Shown piece after piece: positions 11,609-23,173 of a stretch of DNA of 64,000 nt. The stretch covers positions 4,662,402 to 4,726,401 of the forward strand of contig NC_030989.1 in assembly GCF_000149955.1 (NCBI RefSeq), written 5' to 3'. Below the pieces are notes generated by a model, which was not told the origin of the DNA, ran no database searches, and saw only the letters and a program-made list of their open reading frames with translations. The DNA is from Fusarium oxysporum f. sp. lycopersici 4287 (Eukaryota > Ascomycota > Sordariomycetes > Hypocreales > Nectriaceae). Position 1 is the first letter of the stretch; each line of letters starts with the position of its first letter. The position numbers and the translations under genes are program-made.

Positions 11609-12699
11609 GTTGGTGATTCAAGGCGAACGATAAAAAAGACAATAAACAAAGGAACAAACAACAAGGTCAGGGACGATTTCAAGATCTGTATCTGCCAGAT
11701 TTAATATCAAACGGCATAACCAACGTCCTGGAAATTTTGGGCCGGTACCCATGCTACTAGCCCCTCTGGGTACCGGGAAGACCGGCATACGCTGCATGCA
11801 ACTCTGGCATGACATAAACAGTCCGACAAGGCCCACTAGAATATTCCTTGTACCTGTTCAGTTATTTCTCGCGTTGCTTTCCGAGGCTCGTTCATTTTCG
11901 TATACCCCAGCTAGCGTACCGGTTCAAACATAGGGGCCTATTAGCAAACGGGTCCCAACAGTAAACTAAGTGATGACGAACTCGAATCAACGGCTGTCTC
12001 AAAAGTTTTAGTTCAATAATTGCGGAGCATTTTGGCCGTGAATGACTCCGAGACTATAATATTGGCTGCTTTTCTTGGAACGTCCACTTTATCCCCAGGC
12101 GGCCCGAGGGTTCTAGTGCCCTTCGTCAGCCTCATATTAGATTGTGTTTTGGTCTGGCGGATGATCTACTGGTGTCCGAAGCCAAGATATAGTCATGTTC
12201 AAAGCGTAAATACGGAAGAACAGAAAAATATAGGCACGTGAAGACATCTCTTGTTCTGGATGTCTCGCTCGTATTGGTTTGTTACATCAGTGCCGATCAG
12301 ATCCTTCTGCAGAGATCCATTTCCGACAGAAACAACACCCCGGGCGACTTTCTCCGGTTATTTCACTAGAAGAACCAGTGGCAAATGAGCGTTACAAAAC
12401 ACGTGATCGCTTACATGCCCAGCAAATATGGATCCCAGCATGGATGTAAGATCTAGTCCTCGACTAGACTCGGGACTACAGAACAGAAACAATAGTTTAC
12501 CCACCAACAGTTAATGCAAGATGAGAACTCGTACGACATGCGGGAGTTGCTGTGGATTCCCCGGTTCCACCAAGGACCCTGAATCGGTGTGGACGAATGC
12601 CAATGTAACTTTTCGTATTTTAGTCAGGGCCACTGCTGCTACCATCGAGTTTCTTCTCACCGCGTCTTTCTGCTTCTTCACGTTTCAAGAGAAAAAAAC
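11609..12699. other. Intergenic region between divergent Pth11-like and SDR genes
   Basis: About 1.1 kb without a supportable gene. It includes a perfect 9-bp inverted repeat (11742-11750 and 11768-11776, CCGGTACCC/GGGTACCGG) with a 17-nt loop. Otherwise only short, unconvincing open frames are present. Confidence 0.4.
11742..11776. repeat. 9-bp perfect inverted repeat
   Basis: CCGGTACCC at 11742-11750 is mirrored by GGGTACCGG at 11768-11776. It lies about 135-170 bp upstream of the Pth11-like start codon. It could be a protein-binding dyad or chance. Confidence 0.5.
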
Positions 12700-13650
12700 A
12701 TGGCTGAATTTATCATCGACGATCAGAAGCTGGAGGCCCTCAAGGGCAAGGTTGTCATCGTAACAGGTATGCAACCCCCTACGGACCAGCGGAATACGAG
12801 CTAATGAATCCTTGATAGGAGGATCTTCCGGTATTGGTTTATCCACTGTTGACTTGCTTTTGTCGCTTGGCGCCTCGGTAGTCAGTGGCGATGTGCAGCC
12901 TCCCCCGGAGGAGCACAAGGGATCATTTACCTTTGTCAAGACCGATGTTTCAGTCTGGGGTGATTTGATTGCTCTTTTCAAGAAGGCTAAGGAGGTTTAT
13001 GGTCGTATTGACCATGTTTTCGCGAATGCTGGTATTGGACCGAGAACGGATTACTTGGCCACTGAGGTCGATGAGAATGGTGACTTGAAGGAGCCTTCAC
13101 ACCAACTCCTTGACATTAGCTTGAAGGGAGTCATCAACACTTCGACACTAGCTATCAACTATCTGAGACAACAACCTGAGGGAGGTAGCATTCTCATCAG
13201 TGGCTCGACAACTGGTCTGCAACGTGTCAGAGCTGTGGATTACTGTAAGTTACCAAATCGCTACGTCATTGTGTTTTACTAACATCCCTAGCCACCGCAA
13301 AACATGGTGTCCTCGGTTGGGGACGCGGTCTCGTCCCCCTGCTCGCCGCTGCTCAACTTCCTATCCGCGTTAATACACTAGCACCTAGCTGGACAGACAG
13401 CAGTGTCTTGCCGTCGCTGAAGGCTCTTCTTGACGCCATCAACGTTGAGCTTCAGCCTGCTTCTGTTGTCGCTCGTTGCGCCGCTTTCCTTATGGCTGAT
13501 TCTTCAAAGAATGGACAGCTTGTGCATATTGAGCGTGGCAAATACGCTGAGATTGATGAGGCTGTTTTGTTGCCGACTTTTGGAAAGATTAAGAGCGATG
13601 ATTATCCGTGGGAGGACGATGTTTTGGACCGTCTCTCAAAGCTTGGTTAG
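12700..13650 (+). CDS. Short-chain dehydrogenase/reductase (SDR)
   Basis: Starts at the ATG at 12700. Introns at 12767-12818 and 13245-13291 join three exons into one frame of about 280 residues. The cofactor motif is split by the first intron and reads VIVTGGSSGIG; the NAG motif (VFANAGIG), the catalytic Ser (ISGSTTG) and YSTAKHGVLGWGRG (YxxxK) are all present, so it should be a catalytically competent classical SDR. An Asp at the end of strand 2 (VVSGDVQ) suggests preference for NAD(H). Substrate unknown. It lies tail-to-tail with the F-box gene. Confidence 0.88.
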
Positions 13651-13757
13651 AGTATGTCGTGGTTGCTTTGGTTATTGTAAAGCATGCTGAATCAATTTAT
13701 TACACCGAAAGCGGCCACAGTTGCCAACTATGGAAAGTGAATTAAGCTCAAGAATCC

Positions 13758-15089
13758 TCAGATCTTGCCTTGTTTCCGGTATTCATCCACCCGATTCAAG
13801 ATTTCTTGGCAATCGCCCCAGATTCTGCGCCGATTCTGTAGTCCAAGCAATGTTTTCCAGTTCTTCGACACCTCCACTTGAACACGTAGCCAGTCTGTTT
13901 CACCTTTGCTGAGTAACTTGACTGGATGAGGAGTTGTCCTAATGCTACCTCCGCGTTCGATCTCTTGCTCGATTTCTGCTTGAGTTGTTGTTGCCCAGAA
14001 AGAGATAAGCAGTGACGACCATGCCTCGTATAACCAAGGAGTGTCTCGAACTGTTAACTCGTACAATACAGGGTTCGGCAGATGCAGAAATATGCGAGAC
14101 GTGAGTCGGAGGTTGGCAAGGTCTTTGAAACTGAGATGAATGAGAATCTCACGGATCATTTCGCTAGGGAGCTTTGAGAATGGGTCGGAAGGGGCTGGCT
14201 TCGTTGATATCGTAGTTCCAGAAAGGCTAGACTCATTCACAAGGGTATGTTCCACGCTCTGTGTCGACTGCAGGAGATCGTCCAATCCAGGAACGAAGCA
14301 AGGGTTGGCCACTAGGAATTCCCCTCCACGTTCATGACTCCACCACTGTTGCTCAGCTTCTTTAACAGCAGGATGACGAGGAAAATGTTCGAAATCTTCG
14401 TACTTCGGTTCAAGACGCCACCATTGCATCAAACACCCAACATCCACAGTTCCATACCGATATAAAGAGGCTCTCTTGAATATCTCAAAGCAGGTCGGAT
14501 GAAAGGGCATACAGTACTCGTCCGCCTCTTGAGCATCCCAAATAATGTTCTCAGCTCTGACATCGCTCGTGTCATGACGCGGGGGAGAAACAAACGGCCA
14601 ACCCATATCTCTACTGGGCATGTCGTCAGACAAACCGCTCAGGAAGAAGTTGCCCGAAGTTTCAAAGTCTTGGTCGTTTGCCTCGGGCTGCCAATTGTCG
14701 CCTTTTGGTACAAGGCACTGAGATGTTTGACAGTGGTTCATAGCCTGTGCAGGGATGTGGTTTCCGTTGTAGGCTCCGTTGTACTCGCACTCTAGTCCAG
14801 CGATGTGTTCCCATTCATCATCCGGAGTGTCTGACGTCCATCCGTCATCGGATGAATCTTCTGGGTCGATTTTGGGTGGGATATATTTAACTGGTTCAGA
14901 GGACGCAGTTCCGGGTTCTTGACCCCCATCTCTCTTCACGTAGTAGCATCCCCACCGGCCGTGACTGTTGTCGGGGTTGATCGCAAGGATTTGACCCCAG
15001 GCTGCGCTTCGAGGTTCTTTGTCTGTTCGAGAGCGGCTGATGTTGAAACTGACGCCACAAATATGGCAGAGAACTTCAGAGTAGCCCAT
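13758..15089 (-). CDS. F-box domain protein
   Basis: Single open frame of 443 residues from the ATG at 15089. The F-box lies at about residues 295-345 (SKLPSEMIREILIHLSFKDL, then NLRLTSRIF). The N-terminus has a CHICGVSFNISRSRT block that recurs in a large fungal F-box family; its cysteines may form a small structural motif. The middle is an acidic, low-complexity linker. F-box proteins recruit substrates to SCF ubiquitin ligases through Skp1; no C-terminal substrate-binding repeat (WD40, LRR) is recognisable, so the target is unknown. Confidence 0.82.
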   Translation of the reverse strand: MGYSEVLCHICGVSFNISRSRTDKEPRSAAWGQILAINPDNSHGRWGCYYVKRDGGQEPGTASSEPVKYIPPKIDPEDSSDDGWTSDTPDDEWEHIAGLECEYNGAYNGNHIPAQAMNHCQTSQCLVPKGDNWQPEANDQDFETSGNFFLSGLSDDMPSRDMGWPFVSPPRHDTSDVRAENIIWDAQEADEYCMPFHPTCFEIFKRASLYRYGTVDVGCLMQWWRLEPKYEDFEHFPRHPAVKEAEQQWWSHERGGEFLVANPCFVPGLDDLLQSTQSVEHTLVNESSLSGTTISTKPAPSDPFSKLPSEMIREILIHLSFKDLANLRLTSRIFLHLPNPVLYELTVRDTPWLYEAWSSLLISFWATTTQAEIEQEIERGGSIRTTPHPVKLLSKGETDWLRVQVEVSKNWKTLLGLQNRRRIWGDCQEILNRVDEYRKQGKI

Positions 15090-15295
15090 AATGCCTTAAC
15101 GCTATAGATTCAATAACTTCAAGATGCTGTGAGCTGACAGATTACGACACAACGATGAATGGCGTTTTAAAGACCGCTAGTGCTGATTCTAGGCAGCAAG
15201 CCCCATCTTTCGCTCGGCAGCCTTAGCGCATTATTAGTGGATAGCGTCGTGAAATGATAAAGAGACGTTGCCAATAAACTGTATTATTGTTAGGG

Positions 15296-16668
15296 CTATT
15301 TATTTCTACAAATAGCTGCAGCCTCTTTCGCAGCCTTGAGCTCCTCAATAATACCACCATAGGTCCAATTTATCTTCTCAAACATATACACCTCTTCGGC
15401 AGTCCTCTTGTTCTTGGCCTTTCTAGTATTATTCTGGATCTGGCTTGCGCGCGGCCGGCGGACAGAATCAAAGTCTTGAAGCAGCTCAGGAACATGCTCG
15501 CTGGCGATACCTTGTTGGAGGAACAGCCGAAACCCCTCTGCGTCTTCCACGGCCTGTGTTCCGCCCTGTCCTTGGTGAGGCGTCATAGCATGGGCCGCAT
15601 CGCCAATCAAAACTGTTCGACCACGAATGTAGGTCGGTAACGGGTCCTGGTCTCGAAGCTGCCAGAGTTTAATGTTCTTTGCGATCCTGTAATTCAAGTC
15701 AATCAACGCCTCTACAGCATGAGATGGAATGTCAAAGAGTAGATCCTACCGAAAATAATCGTGCACCCAAGAGGGGAAGTCTGAAAATAGCGACATAAGT
15801 TCCTTCTTATCCCCGGAAGCCGTCCAAGACTCTGTTGTTTTCTCCTTCAGGCTACTATCTGGAACAATGCATACAAAGTTAAGAAGTTCAAAGTTCCTGC
15901 AGGGATACATAACAACAGATCGCATGGTGTTGTCGAAAGAGTACACCATAGACAAGCATGTAGGCTTATCACGTTGCAAAATATCTGGTAGTTGCTCTAG
16001 AGCTGCTTTAATGTCGTGAAGCTCCAAAGTGAAACGAAAGGCTGATAGACCAGATGGCCTAGCTGTCTGGAACACAGCATCGCCGATTACGTATGGCCTC
16101 ACCATGGACTTGATGCCATCCGCAGCTGTTGCGCGTCATCGGTTAACCGGTCGCTTAGGCCATGCTTGAACAACTTACCAATCACAAGATCTGCTTTGAC
16201 CTGTTCACCCGATGCCAGTGTGATTTGACCCTCTTCTGGATCGATGTCGATAACCTTCTGATCCCAAAGCACCTCAGCCGGTCTCCCTGCTATACCCGAA
16301 ACGCCAGTATCCTCAGTCGCCAACCGAAGAAACTCCCCTCTCAAGTCTGCTCGATGTTGAAAGAGCCAGTCAGCGCCATATTTATCCACATAGTTGTTAT
16401 TCTCATTCAACTGGAGATGGCCCTCCTTTGTAAAGACCTTGGTAGCCGCAACAGGAAGTGATCCAGCCCTGGAACGGTCGAAACCAAGGGTGTCGAGGAT
16501 CCGAACACCATTTGGCCCAACGTTGATAGCGGCACCAACCTCGATTGGCGAAGATGACCGCTCGTATACTTTGACGTTGTGCTTTTCGCGTAGTACTCGG
16601 GCGGCTAACAACCCGGCGAGCCCGGCGCCAATGATAACCACGTCAAGGGAACTGTCCTGCTTAGCCAT
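15296..16668 (-). CDS. FAD-dependent monooxygenase, salicylate hydroxylase-like
   Basis: Start at the ATG at 16668. Introns at 16126-16178 and 15687-15749 give one frame of about 418 residues. The N-terminal GxGxxG Rossmann motif (VVIIGAGLAGLLAARVL) with KVYERSS, the second FAD motif (GRTVLIGDAAHAMTPHQGQG) and the Ala-Val-Glu-Asp-Ala block that follows are typical of PF01494 aromatic-ring hydroxylases of the salicylate 1-monooxygenase type. No membrane anchor, so it is probably cytosolic. It is divergent from the broken dehydrogenase at 17064 and may once have belonged to the same pathway. Substrate not deducible. Confidence 0.85.
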
Positions 16669-17063
16669 GATCAAGGTTTGTTTTAACTTGAGGGGAGTTG
16701 AATTGATTTGACTTGTTACTTTTGTTTAACATTTTGAAATGCTACTATGCTCCTATAATATGCCCGTTTTCGAATTGTGGCTCTCCACGCTTCGTCTTCT
16801 TTGAGCCCGCATTCCTCCTCCACATGCCGACGCCGAGGCTGCCGTCCCGTACTCTCCACATCCCTACACCTCATGGCGTTCTTTTTCTCTCTGAATTACT
16901 AGATTAGCAACCCGAAAGTCTATTTTTATTGGTAGTATGAACCCGAAATACATACGAGATGTCCGTCTCGATATATCGCATCACCCCCAGTCTTGATAGT
17001 CAAAGTGATTCCTCCGACTCTATTTGGACCAAAGATTTATTTTTCATCCCCACACTATCCGTC
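16669..17063. other. Intergenic, divergent promoter region
   Basis: About 395 bp between the FAD monooxygenase start and the dehydrogenase pseudogene. A frame in register with the pseudogene extends upstream to an ATG at 16959, but it has no family similarity and is probably 5' leader. Confidence 0.4.
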
Positions 17064-18267
17064 ATGGCAAAGCGGTTTGTTCTCCCGGCTCCCTTTGGAC
17101 GCCTGCAGCTAGAGAAGTATGATCCCCCTGGTCCTGGGCCTTCTCAAATCCAAGTCAAAATATTAGCAACGTCGCTTAACCACTTAGACTAAAAGAAGAT
17201 CAAAAAGAATTTATTTATTCCTTCTTTCCCCCATGGTATACGTAGCCTCAACTGTGCTTTCTACAAATGCCTTTTCGATGAGTCTCTCTAACTTTATCTA
17301 GTCATCGGCATGGATATAGTTGGGCATGTTATTGACCCTGGAGAGTCCCAACGGTTCCAAAAGGGTGACCTCATTATGAGCATTGGAACGGTTGGTTACA
17401 GCGACGGATGTTCCTACCAGAGTCATGCATTGGTACAGGTGGTAAATTGCTGTAAGGTCAGTACAAACCACGGCTTATTTCGCAAACCGTATGAGAACGA
17501 GAGGTTCATAGAGCACTGAAGACAACAAGGCTAACCATGCATCTAGATCGAATCTGAGATACCGGTGCTTGGATTATCTACCCTTCCATTCAGTCTCTGT
17601 ACGGCTGCTTGTGGCCTGTACCTTGAAATGGGTTTAGCGAAAGTCGCCAACAGAAGTGACGTTGCTGCTACCCACGTGCTTATCTGGGTAAGTATCTGTA
17701 GTTTTCTGCCTCTGGCTGCAAAGACTAACTATTCAATAGGGTGCCAATGGAGGGGTAGGCAAGCTTGCTAAAATCTCTGGCTACAGTGTAGCTGCAGTTA
17801 CATCAAGTAATGAAACTACAGCTCAGGCGCAAACCAGAGGTGCCGACTATGTCTTTTCTAGGTCAGATCCAGACCTAATCGCCAAGATAAAGTCTGTTGC
17901 GCCTGATCAACGTCTCGCGTTTGATACGGTTGTTACTGAGGAAACCATCTCAAAGATTGTGGACTGTTGTAAGAAGCCGATAACAGTGGCTACTGCTATC
18001 AAGTACACGGGAGCGCCTATTGATGGCGTACAACTCAAGCCAGTGTAGAGTGGTGAGATAATGGGAAAGACAATGACGGGCCAGCCCTCTGCGGCCGGTG
18101 TTGAGCTTGGTTGTTGGCTTTGGGGGGGCCTCGATAACTGGTTGGGTAATGGCCAGATCAAACCTTTAGAGTATGAAGCTCTCAATGGACTCCAAGAAGT
18201 TCAAGAAGGGCTGGATAGATTAGAAAGTGGAAGTGTACATAAGAAGTTGGTGACCTATGTCACTTAA
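17064..18267 (+). pseudogene. Broken medium-chain dehydrogenase/enoyl reductase (zinc-free ADH-like)
   Basis: The conserved pieces occur in order: a GroES-like N-terminus (PFGRLQLEKYDPPGPGPSQI, LATSLNHLD), IGMDIVGHVIDPGE after an intron 17238-17301 or so, a catalytic-domain helix (CTAACGLYLEMGLAK), the nucleotide-binding GANGGVGKLAKISGYSVAA, and a C-terminus ending VHKKLVTYVT. The family is the fungal zinc-type-like trans-enoyl reductase/quinone oxidoreductase MDR group. Two in-frame stops break it: TAA at 17190-17192, where relatives have Trp after NHLD, and TAG at 18046-18048. Introns still have good sites, which implies recent loss. A product from this locus would be truncated early. Confidence 0.75.
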
Positions 18268-18716
18268 CTCTTATCTTGGATTTACAGGTTCTTAAATTAA
18301 GCTATTCTTCTCATATCCTGTACAGTTAAACCTTCTGTCCCAATGCTCAACTTCGGTACAATCTTTTAGCTCTATTCAATTCATCAGATGTGCTGTAGCT
18401 ATTCACCTAGCCTGGACTTTTTGCTACCCTCTAATGTAGGGCCCGTGATGCCATCAGCTCGTTGGCCAACAATGATCGGCTCCACGTTGTTATTTATGCA
18501 CCTAAATGAGATTATTGCTTCATGGTTGCCCGACCCCTCTTTCACCGCTCTTATAATTCGTTTGTCGGCTCCACATTGTAGATCTTGTGTCAGTATCCAT
18601 GTACATCCGCCTCAGCCGAAGCCAGCTGAAGCCTTGGCTGTGAGTAATTACATAAAACTAGCTCGTAAAAGCTCCTCTTCAACCTCTTCCTGCAACTGAG
18701 CTACATTGATTGCACT
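18268..18716. other. Intergenic region without recognised gene
   Basis: About 450 bp between the dehydrogenase pseudogene and the EthD gene promoter. Only short unsupported frames. Confidence 0.4.
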
Positions 18717-18723
18717 TATATAA
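18717..18723 (+). promoter_or_regulatory. TATA box of EthD-domain gene
   Basis: TATATAA 78 bp upstream of the ATG at 18801, a usual distance for a fungal core promoter. Confidence 0.5.
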
Positions 18724-18800
18724 TAGCTTGGCAATCACCCACCATCATACCGAATCATCAATCTCACCTGATTTACAACCTAAAGACCGGTGCTCACACC

Positions 18801-19787
18801 ATGATGCCCCATATCAAACAAATTGCTACTGGCAGGCGTAAGCCTAATATGACACGTAAAGAGTTCTTTGATCATCGATTCCGTATCCACGGAAGTATCT
18901 CTGATGCTATAGAGGATAAGGACCAGAAACCTTAGTATGTCGACTCCCCACTGACCCACATGGCAATTCCTGGAGTTGGATGATATTGCTAAGCTCATAC
19001 GTAGTAAGTACATCCAGACCCAGGTCTTTGACTCGGCCTTTGGGTCGCGCCCTGGTGGTCCCTTGAACGCCAATCACAACTGGGTTGGAAGAGACGATAC
19101 CACAGAACTCTTCTTTCGAGATTGGGACCATGTCCATAAATGCTTTTCTAGCGACTATGTGAAAACAACTATCGCATCAGATGGACCTTTATTTGCAGAT
19201 TTCGAAACAAGTGTTGTTCTCATGGCATATGAGAAGACAATTCCACTGCAAACCGCGGCTGCTAGAAAGCGAGCTGAGGCTGTAACGGGCGCTATGGATT
19301 CCGGCGACTCTACTGTTGCCATGTATTTCATATCTGCTCCAGATGGCAAGAAGGACGGAGAGAGCCTGGAGCACACGATAACCCCTCGTCTAGTTGACGC
19401 AATCAACGCTTGCTGCCAGAACCAAGCTTGCGGACTGATCTGCAACGTCGGTGCTGTTTCTGATCAGTTCGACTTGAACTCTTATTTTGGCGGCGCAAAC
19501 ATGCCGCAATACGCACTCGTTTACAAAATATTTCTTACTGGCCCTGAGTCTGTTCCGCTGGTAAGGAAGGCGCAGGCACAGTTTGAGAAGGATGCTCAGT
19601 CCATTATCGATTTACACAAATCTTTCATCTTGTTTTCACAAGAGGCCCTTGTTATGGATGTCAAAAAGGGCGTAAGGGTAAGTTGTGTCGAATGTGGCTA
19701 GGGAACTTTACTAACAATTGCTTGTAGTTCAGCCGCAATCGTCAGCCAGTCTTTAAAGACTTGCCTGGCTCATCTCATCTTGATTAA
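18801..19787 (+). CDS. EthD-domain protein
   Basis: Three exons: 18801-18934, 19005-19677 and 19728-19787, with introns 18935-19004 and 19678-19727. Splicing the first intron joins DKDQKP to YKYIQTQVFDSAFG, which restores a continuous EthD block (RKEFFDHRFRIHGSISDA at the N-terminus). The middle shows NHNWVGRDDTTELFFRDW and ADFETSVVLMAYEK, seen in fungal EthD proteins. EthD proteins are dimeric ferredoxin-fold (dimeric alpha/beta barrel) proteins; some act in polyketide or aromatic metabolism, and bacterial EthD is needed for ether degradation. An exact reaction cannot be assigned. No signal peptide or membrane segment. Confidence 0.78.
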
Positions 19788-20127
19788 GCAGAACATAGTT
19801 TTCAAATAGAATCATTTCTTAGTCCTCTATCATTCACATGATATTATCACTTAACCTTATGCCTAGCTGCAAAACCATCAATGCGAGCTCGCAGCCCTAG
19901 CATAGAGAGGTTGTCAGTGGCGCGTGACGATTGGTCCAATCGACAGACCTTTCAACACTGCATAATCTCCGACGTCTCATTGGAGGGTTCTTGGTGGCTT
20001 GCGGCTGAAGATTGAAAGGCCAATTCATTTTCAATCCTCGTTACGCGGGGTTCGTTCTCGCGACCTGCTTAGATAATTATTGAAGTCAAGCAAAACATCC
20101 ATAGTTACTCGGCTGTCGCAATTAAAC
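19788..20127. other. Intergenic region
   Basis: About 340 bp. An open frame runs into the next gene from the left but has no ATG before 20128. Nothing else seen. Confidence 0.4.
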
Positions 20128-21297
20128 ATGGCGCTACCTGTTGACGATACCGCTGATACGCCTGTGTCCCTGTCACAGCCAGCACCTGCCGGTCCTATCC
20201 CTACTACAGCCTGGCATGCATACTTCTCATACGGCATAGGACATCTAGACTACAGTGGCCTTCTAGAGCAGCGAAATCCGTGCATCAGATCACTTCGACA
20301 TCAGCGGACTGTTAAGAACAAGTTCTTCTTAAAGGCTCCAGCAGCCGGGGGAATGCCGCAATTGAGCTCCAACTATGAGATCACAGAAAGCGCAACATTT
20401 CCTTATCCAAAGGCTTATCAAGAAGTGATGTTTCCACTGAACCCGATCCCGCGACGTGATGAGGAGCATGGAGCTGCAGATGGTGAAACCTCACCTACGC
20501 AGCATGATCCAAGACAGGCGCAAGCGGAAAGGATCGAGTGGAAGACGAGCTTTTCAACGCCTGTTTTCGGCGTCACACGCACCTCAGCTATTGAGTTTGA
20601 GTCACGGATCCAACCAACATACATCGTGTTGGGTTTATTCCTCCGCGGCTATCCTAATCCGAAAGAAAGAGTTGTCTTTGTCGATAAGCCTGACCAACTT
20701 TTCTCCAAGCTTCGCTGGGCGACATTCCGACTACGTGGAATGAGAGGGACTCTTCTCTCACTAAAACATCTAAAAGGTTTCAGACTTTACAAGGTTTGTC
20801 CTCATTGTTTGCCAGCTTCCAACTCATGCTGATGAATCAGTGCGATGCAGACACTGGAACACATAAACGCATCAACCTAGATGATAACGGTGTTGGCGAC
20901 TTGCAGCTATTGATGGCTACCTACAGAAGATGGCATGTTCCTCGACATATCTCCTTAGCTTGGTCAGACTGGATCCATTGCACCCTCAATAATAAGAGAC
21001 TTGATGTACTCGAAGGCGAATATGGTATTGAGCTGGTTCTAGACTGGTCAGTTACACGCATCTCGATCGTAGTACTCGTTCCAGTCTTGCTAAGCTTGGC
21101 CATTGGTATTTGGCTCAACTCAAAGGCGTGGACAGACCTGGCTACCATACAGACTGCGTGGGGAACAGCTTCGTATATCGTCACTGCTGGCGCTTGTAAG
21201 TCTTGAATGATAGGAATGATTTAATATGGAATCAGAGAGCTAACATTCAGCAGTGCTTGCAGCAATGTTGGGCTTTTTAGACATTGCGGATAAATAG
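20128..21297 (+). CDS. Hypothetical membrane-anchored protein
   Basis: I do not recognise this family. Introns at 20794-20840 and about 21196-21250 give a frame from the ATG at 20128 to the TAG at 21295-21297 of about 350 residues. The N-terminal two-thirds is soluble-looking and rich in Pro and charged residues, with a PTTAWHAYFSYGIGHLDYSG block. A Trp-rich stretch follows (WHVPRHISLAWSDWIHCTL), then two hydrophobic helices near the C-terminus (ISIVVLVPVLLSLAIGIWL; TASYIVTAGASVLAAMLGFL) that should anchor it in a membrane. The correct splicing of three exons and absence of stops support a real gene. Function unknown. Confidence 0.65.
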
Positions 21298-22528
21298 CCG
21301 AGAACCTGGTTTGTTTTTATCACATGTCGCGAACAAGACAGCCACTATGTTTTCAGCTCATGCAGCCATTTCCACAACGGCAGATTAAGAATCAGGCTCC
21401 AGACTTTCGACATGTCTGGTGAATTGTGCGATGACGGAGGTGAAAGGCTGCGGTTTCAGCTGAGGAAAGCAAGGAACTCGATGCATCAAGATCGAAAGAA
21501 GCTGAGATATGGGGTCAGGTATCACTGATTAAACGGGAAAGATTTACGTCAGGATTCCAGAAACAGATTGTCTTGCGAGGAGTCGTGCTCTTGTATGGGA
21601 CTTTCCTTGGTTTCTCTCTCAATTGATAAGGATACCCAAGCGATAGGTACGGTGCCTCTTGAATCATCATGATAGTTGATGTCATTATCTGGTTTAGGAG
21701 GCTTAATCCGCCTTATAAGTCAAGCCACCTATATAATCTGATCGGATATAAGTTTCGGATATCTGATGTTAATCAAGTTTATGCTCATTTACCAGGGTCG
21801 GAACCCGGATCAAGTCATCGGCGTGTAGGTCCACTTTCTGCAGGAACAGTATGAGAAACAATCTGCACATTCATGATTTGCCACGTCGTTATGTCAGCCC
21901 CAACAAACTCCAAGCTGAAGAAGCTGATAGGAAGACCAAAACGACGATCAATAACGGTCTTGGAGCTTTACCGTACACCAATGAGGCCTCACAGGAACCA
22001 ACCCGACCAATTACTTTCTTCTAACAGGTCATGACATCGGCCCAGCAACCAACTTGTTTCCAAATTCGCCTCAAATTAGCCTTCTAAAATTAACGGTTAA
22101 TGGTTGGTGTGATCGTTTCGGCAGTCGGCTATTCCTTTGAGTGTTTCCTCCGACGGTCCAGCGAATCAGCATGGCCAATTGATCGAGCGATCGTCGCGAC
22201 ACGTTTATGCGTTAGATCCCTGCAGAGCTGTAAACCACCTGGCCGTTGTAACGCTACAACAGGTTTCAAGTCAATATATAGATGATATAGGCCAGGGATA
22301 TCGCCATCGGAAACGTCAACGGCTTTAAACGTGGTATTCATTGGAGATTTGTTGTAAGATAATGACGTTGAGGCTATTTAGTTTACTGACGATGATCTTA
22401 ATGACTTATGGGATCAATATTTTGGATTTTGTATAAATATGGGGATTGTTGGAGAATCAGTTTGAAATCTGCATCCACATTCCCAAGCTTCGTATCATTC
22501 TATCATCTACTCATTCACTCAATTCATC
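21298..22528. other. Intergenic region upstream of hydrophobin
   Basis: About 1.2 kb with no supportable gene. The last 100 bp hold the hydrophobin core promoter (TATAAAT at 22432-22438, a pyrimidine-rich tract before the ATG). Confidence 0.45.
22432..22438 (+). promoter_or_regulatory. TATA box of the hydrophobin gene
   Basis: TATAAAT 91 bp before the hydrophobin start codon, followed by a C/T-rich leader; this is common for strongly expressed fungal genes. Confidence 0.55.
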
Positions 22529-22918
22529 ATGCAGTTCTCACTCGCTATCGTTACCCTCCTGGCTACTGCCGTCTCTGCTCTCCCCACTGAGGAGAAGCGC
22601 CAGGCTTATATCCCTTGCTCTGGTCTCTACGGCACTTCTCAATGCTGTGCTACTGATGTTCTTGGAGTTGCCGACCTCGACTGCGGAAACCGTAAGTTCA
22701 AGAATGTCCTCAGCAAGGCTCAGTCTAACATAGATAGCTCCCTCCACCCCTGCCAACGCCACTGACTTCAGTGCTGTTTGCTCCGCCATTGGCCAGCGAG
22801 CTCGATGCTGTGTCCTGCCTATTGTAAGCCTGACCTATCGACTTACTTAACTCATTACTGACCATTGCAGCTTGACCAAGGCATCCTCTGCAACACTCCT
22901 ACTGGTGTCCAGGACTAA
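22529..22918 (+). CDS. Class II hydrophobin
   Basis: Three exons (22529-22691, 22738-22823, 22871-22918) encode 98 residues. The N-terminus is a signal peptide (MQFSLAIVTLLATAVSALP) followed by a KR site that could be cleaved by a Kex2-type protease. The mature protein has eight cysteines in the hydrophobin order C-CC-C-C-CC-C: PCSGLYGTSQCC, LDCGN, AVCSAIGQRARCC, ILCNTPT. The close spacing and small size fit class II. Hydrophobins are secreted and assemble into amphipathic films at air-water or host interfaces, coating hyphae and spores. Beside a metabolite cluster its position may be accidental. Confidence 0.93.
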
Positions 22919-23173
22919 GGGATGATGGCTTCTCCCTTTCTAATTCTAATATGCGAATACGAGATAGATGGATTATGATATGACTAGTGTCGGGAGTGAC
23001 TGGATCGTTTCCTTTTCTATTATGTTCATACATACTTAGTGAATCAACTTTAGCTCAAACTGTCCGCCTTTTCCCGCCTGGTGACGTCCCTGACCCATGA
23101 GCATGGAGACTCTAATGCTACGAGGGTGGTGTTTTGTAACTAATCCCGTGCCACCATTGGAAGAGCCGATGAG

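Noticed and set aside
14948..14958. ATCCCNNNCGG match as a regulatory site
   Set aside because: It lies inside the F-box coding sequence, far from the cluster; a single chance match is expected for an 8-base pattern in 64 kb.
16959..17063. N-terminal extension of the dehydrogenase pseudogene
   Set aside because: Upstream residues do not resemble the family, whose N-terminus begins at the ATG at 17064.
18976..19005. Start of the EthD protein at MDDIAKLIRS
   Set aside because: This stretch lies inside the first intron (18935-19004); splicing joins the upstream EthD half in frame.
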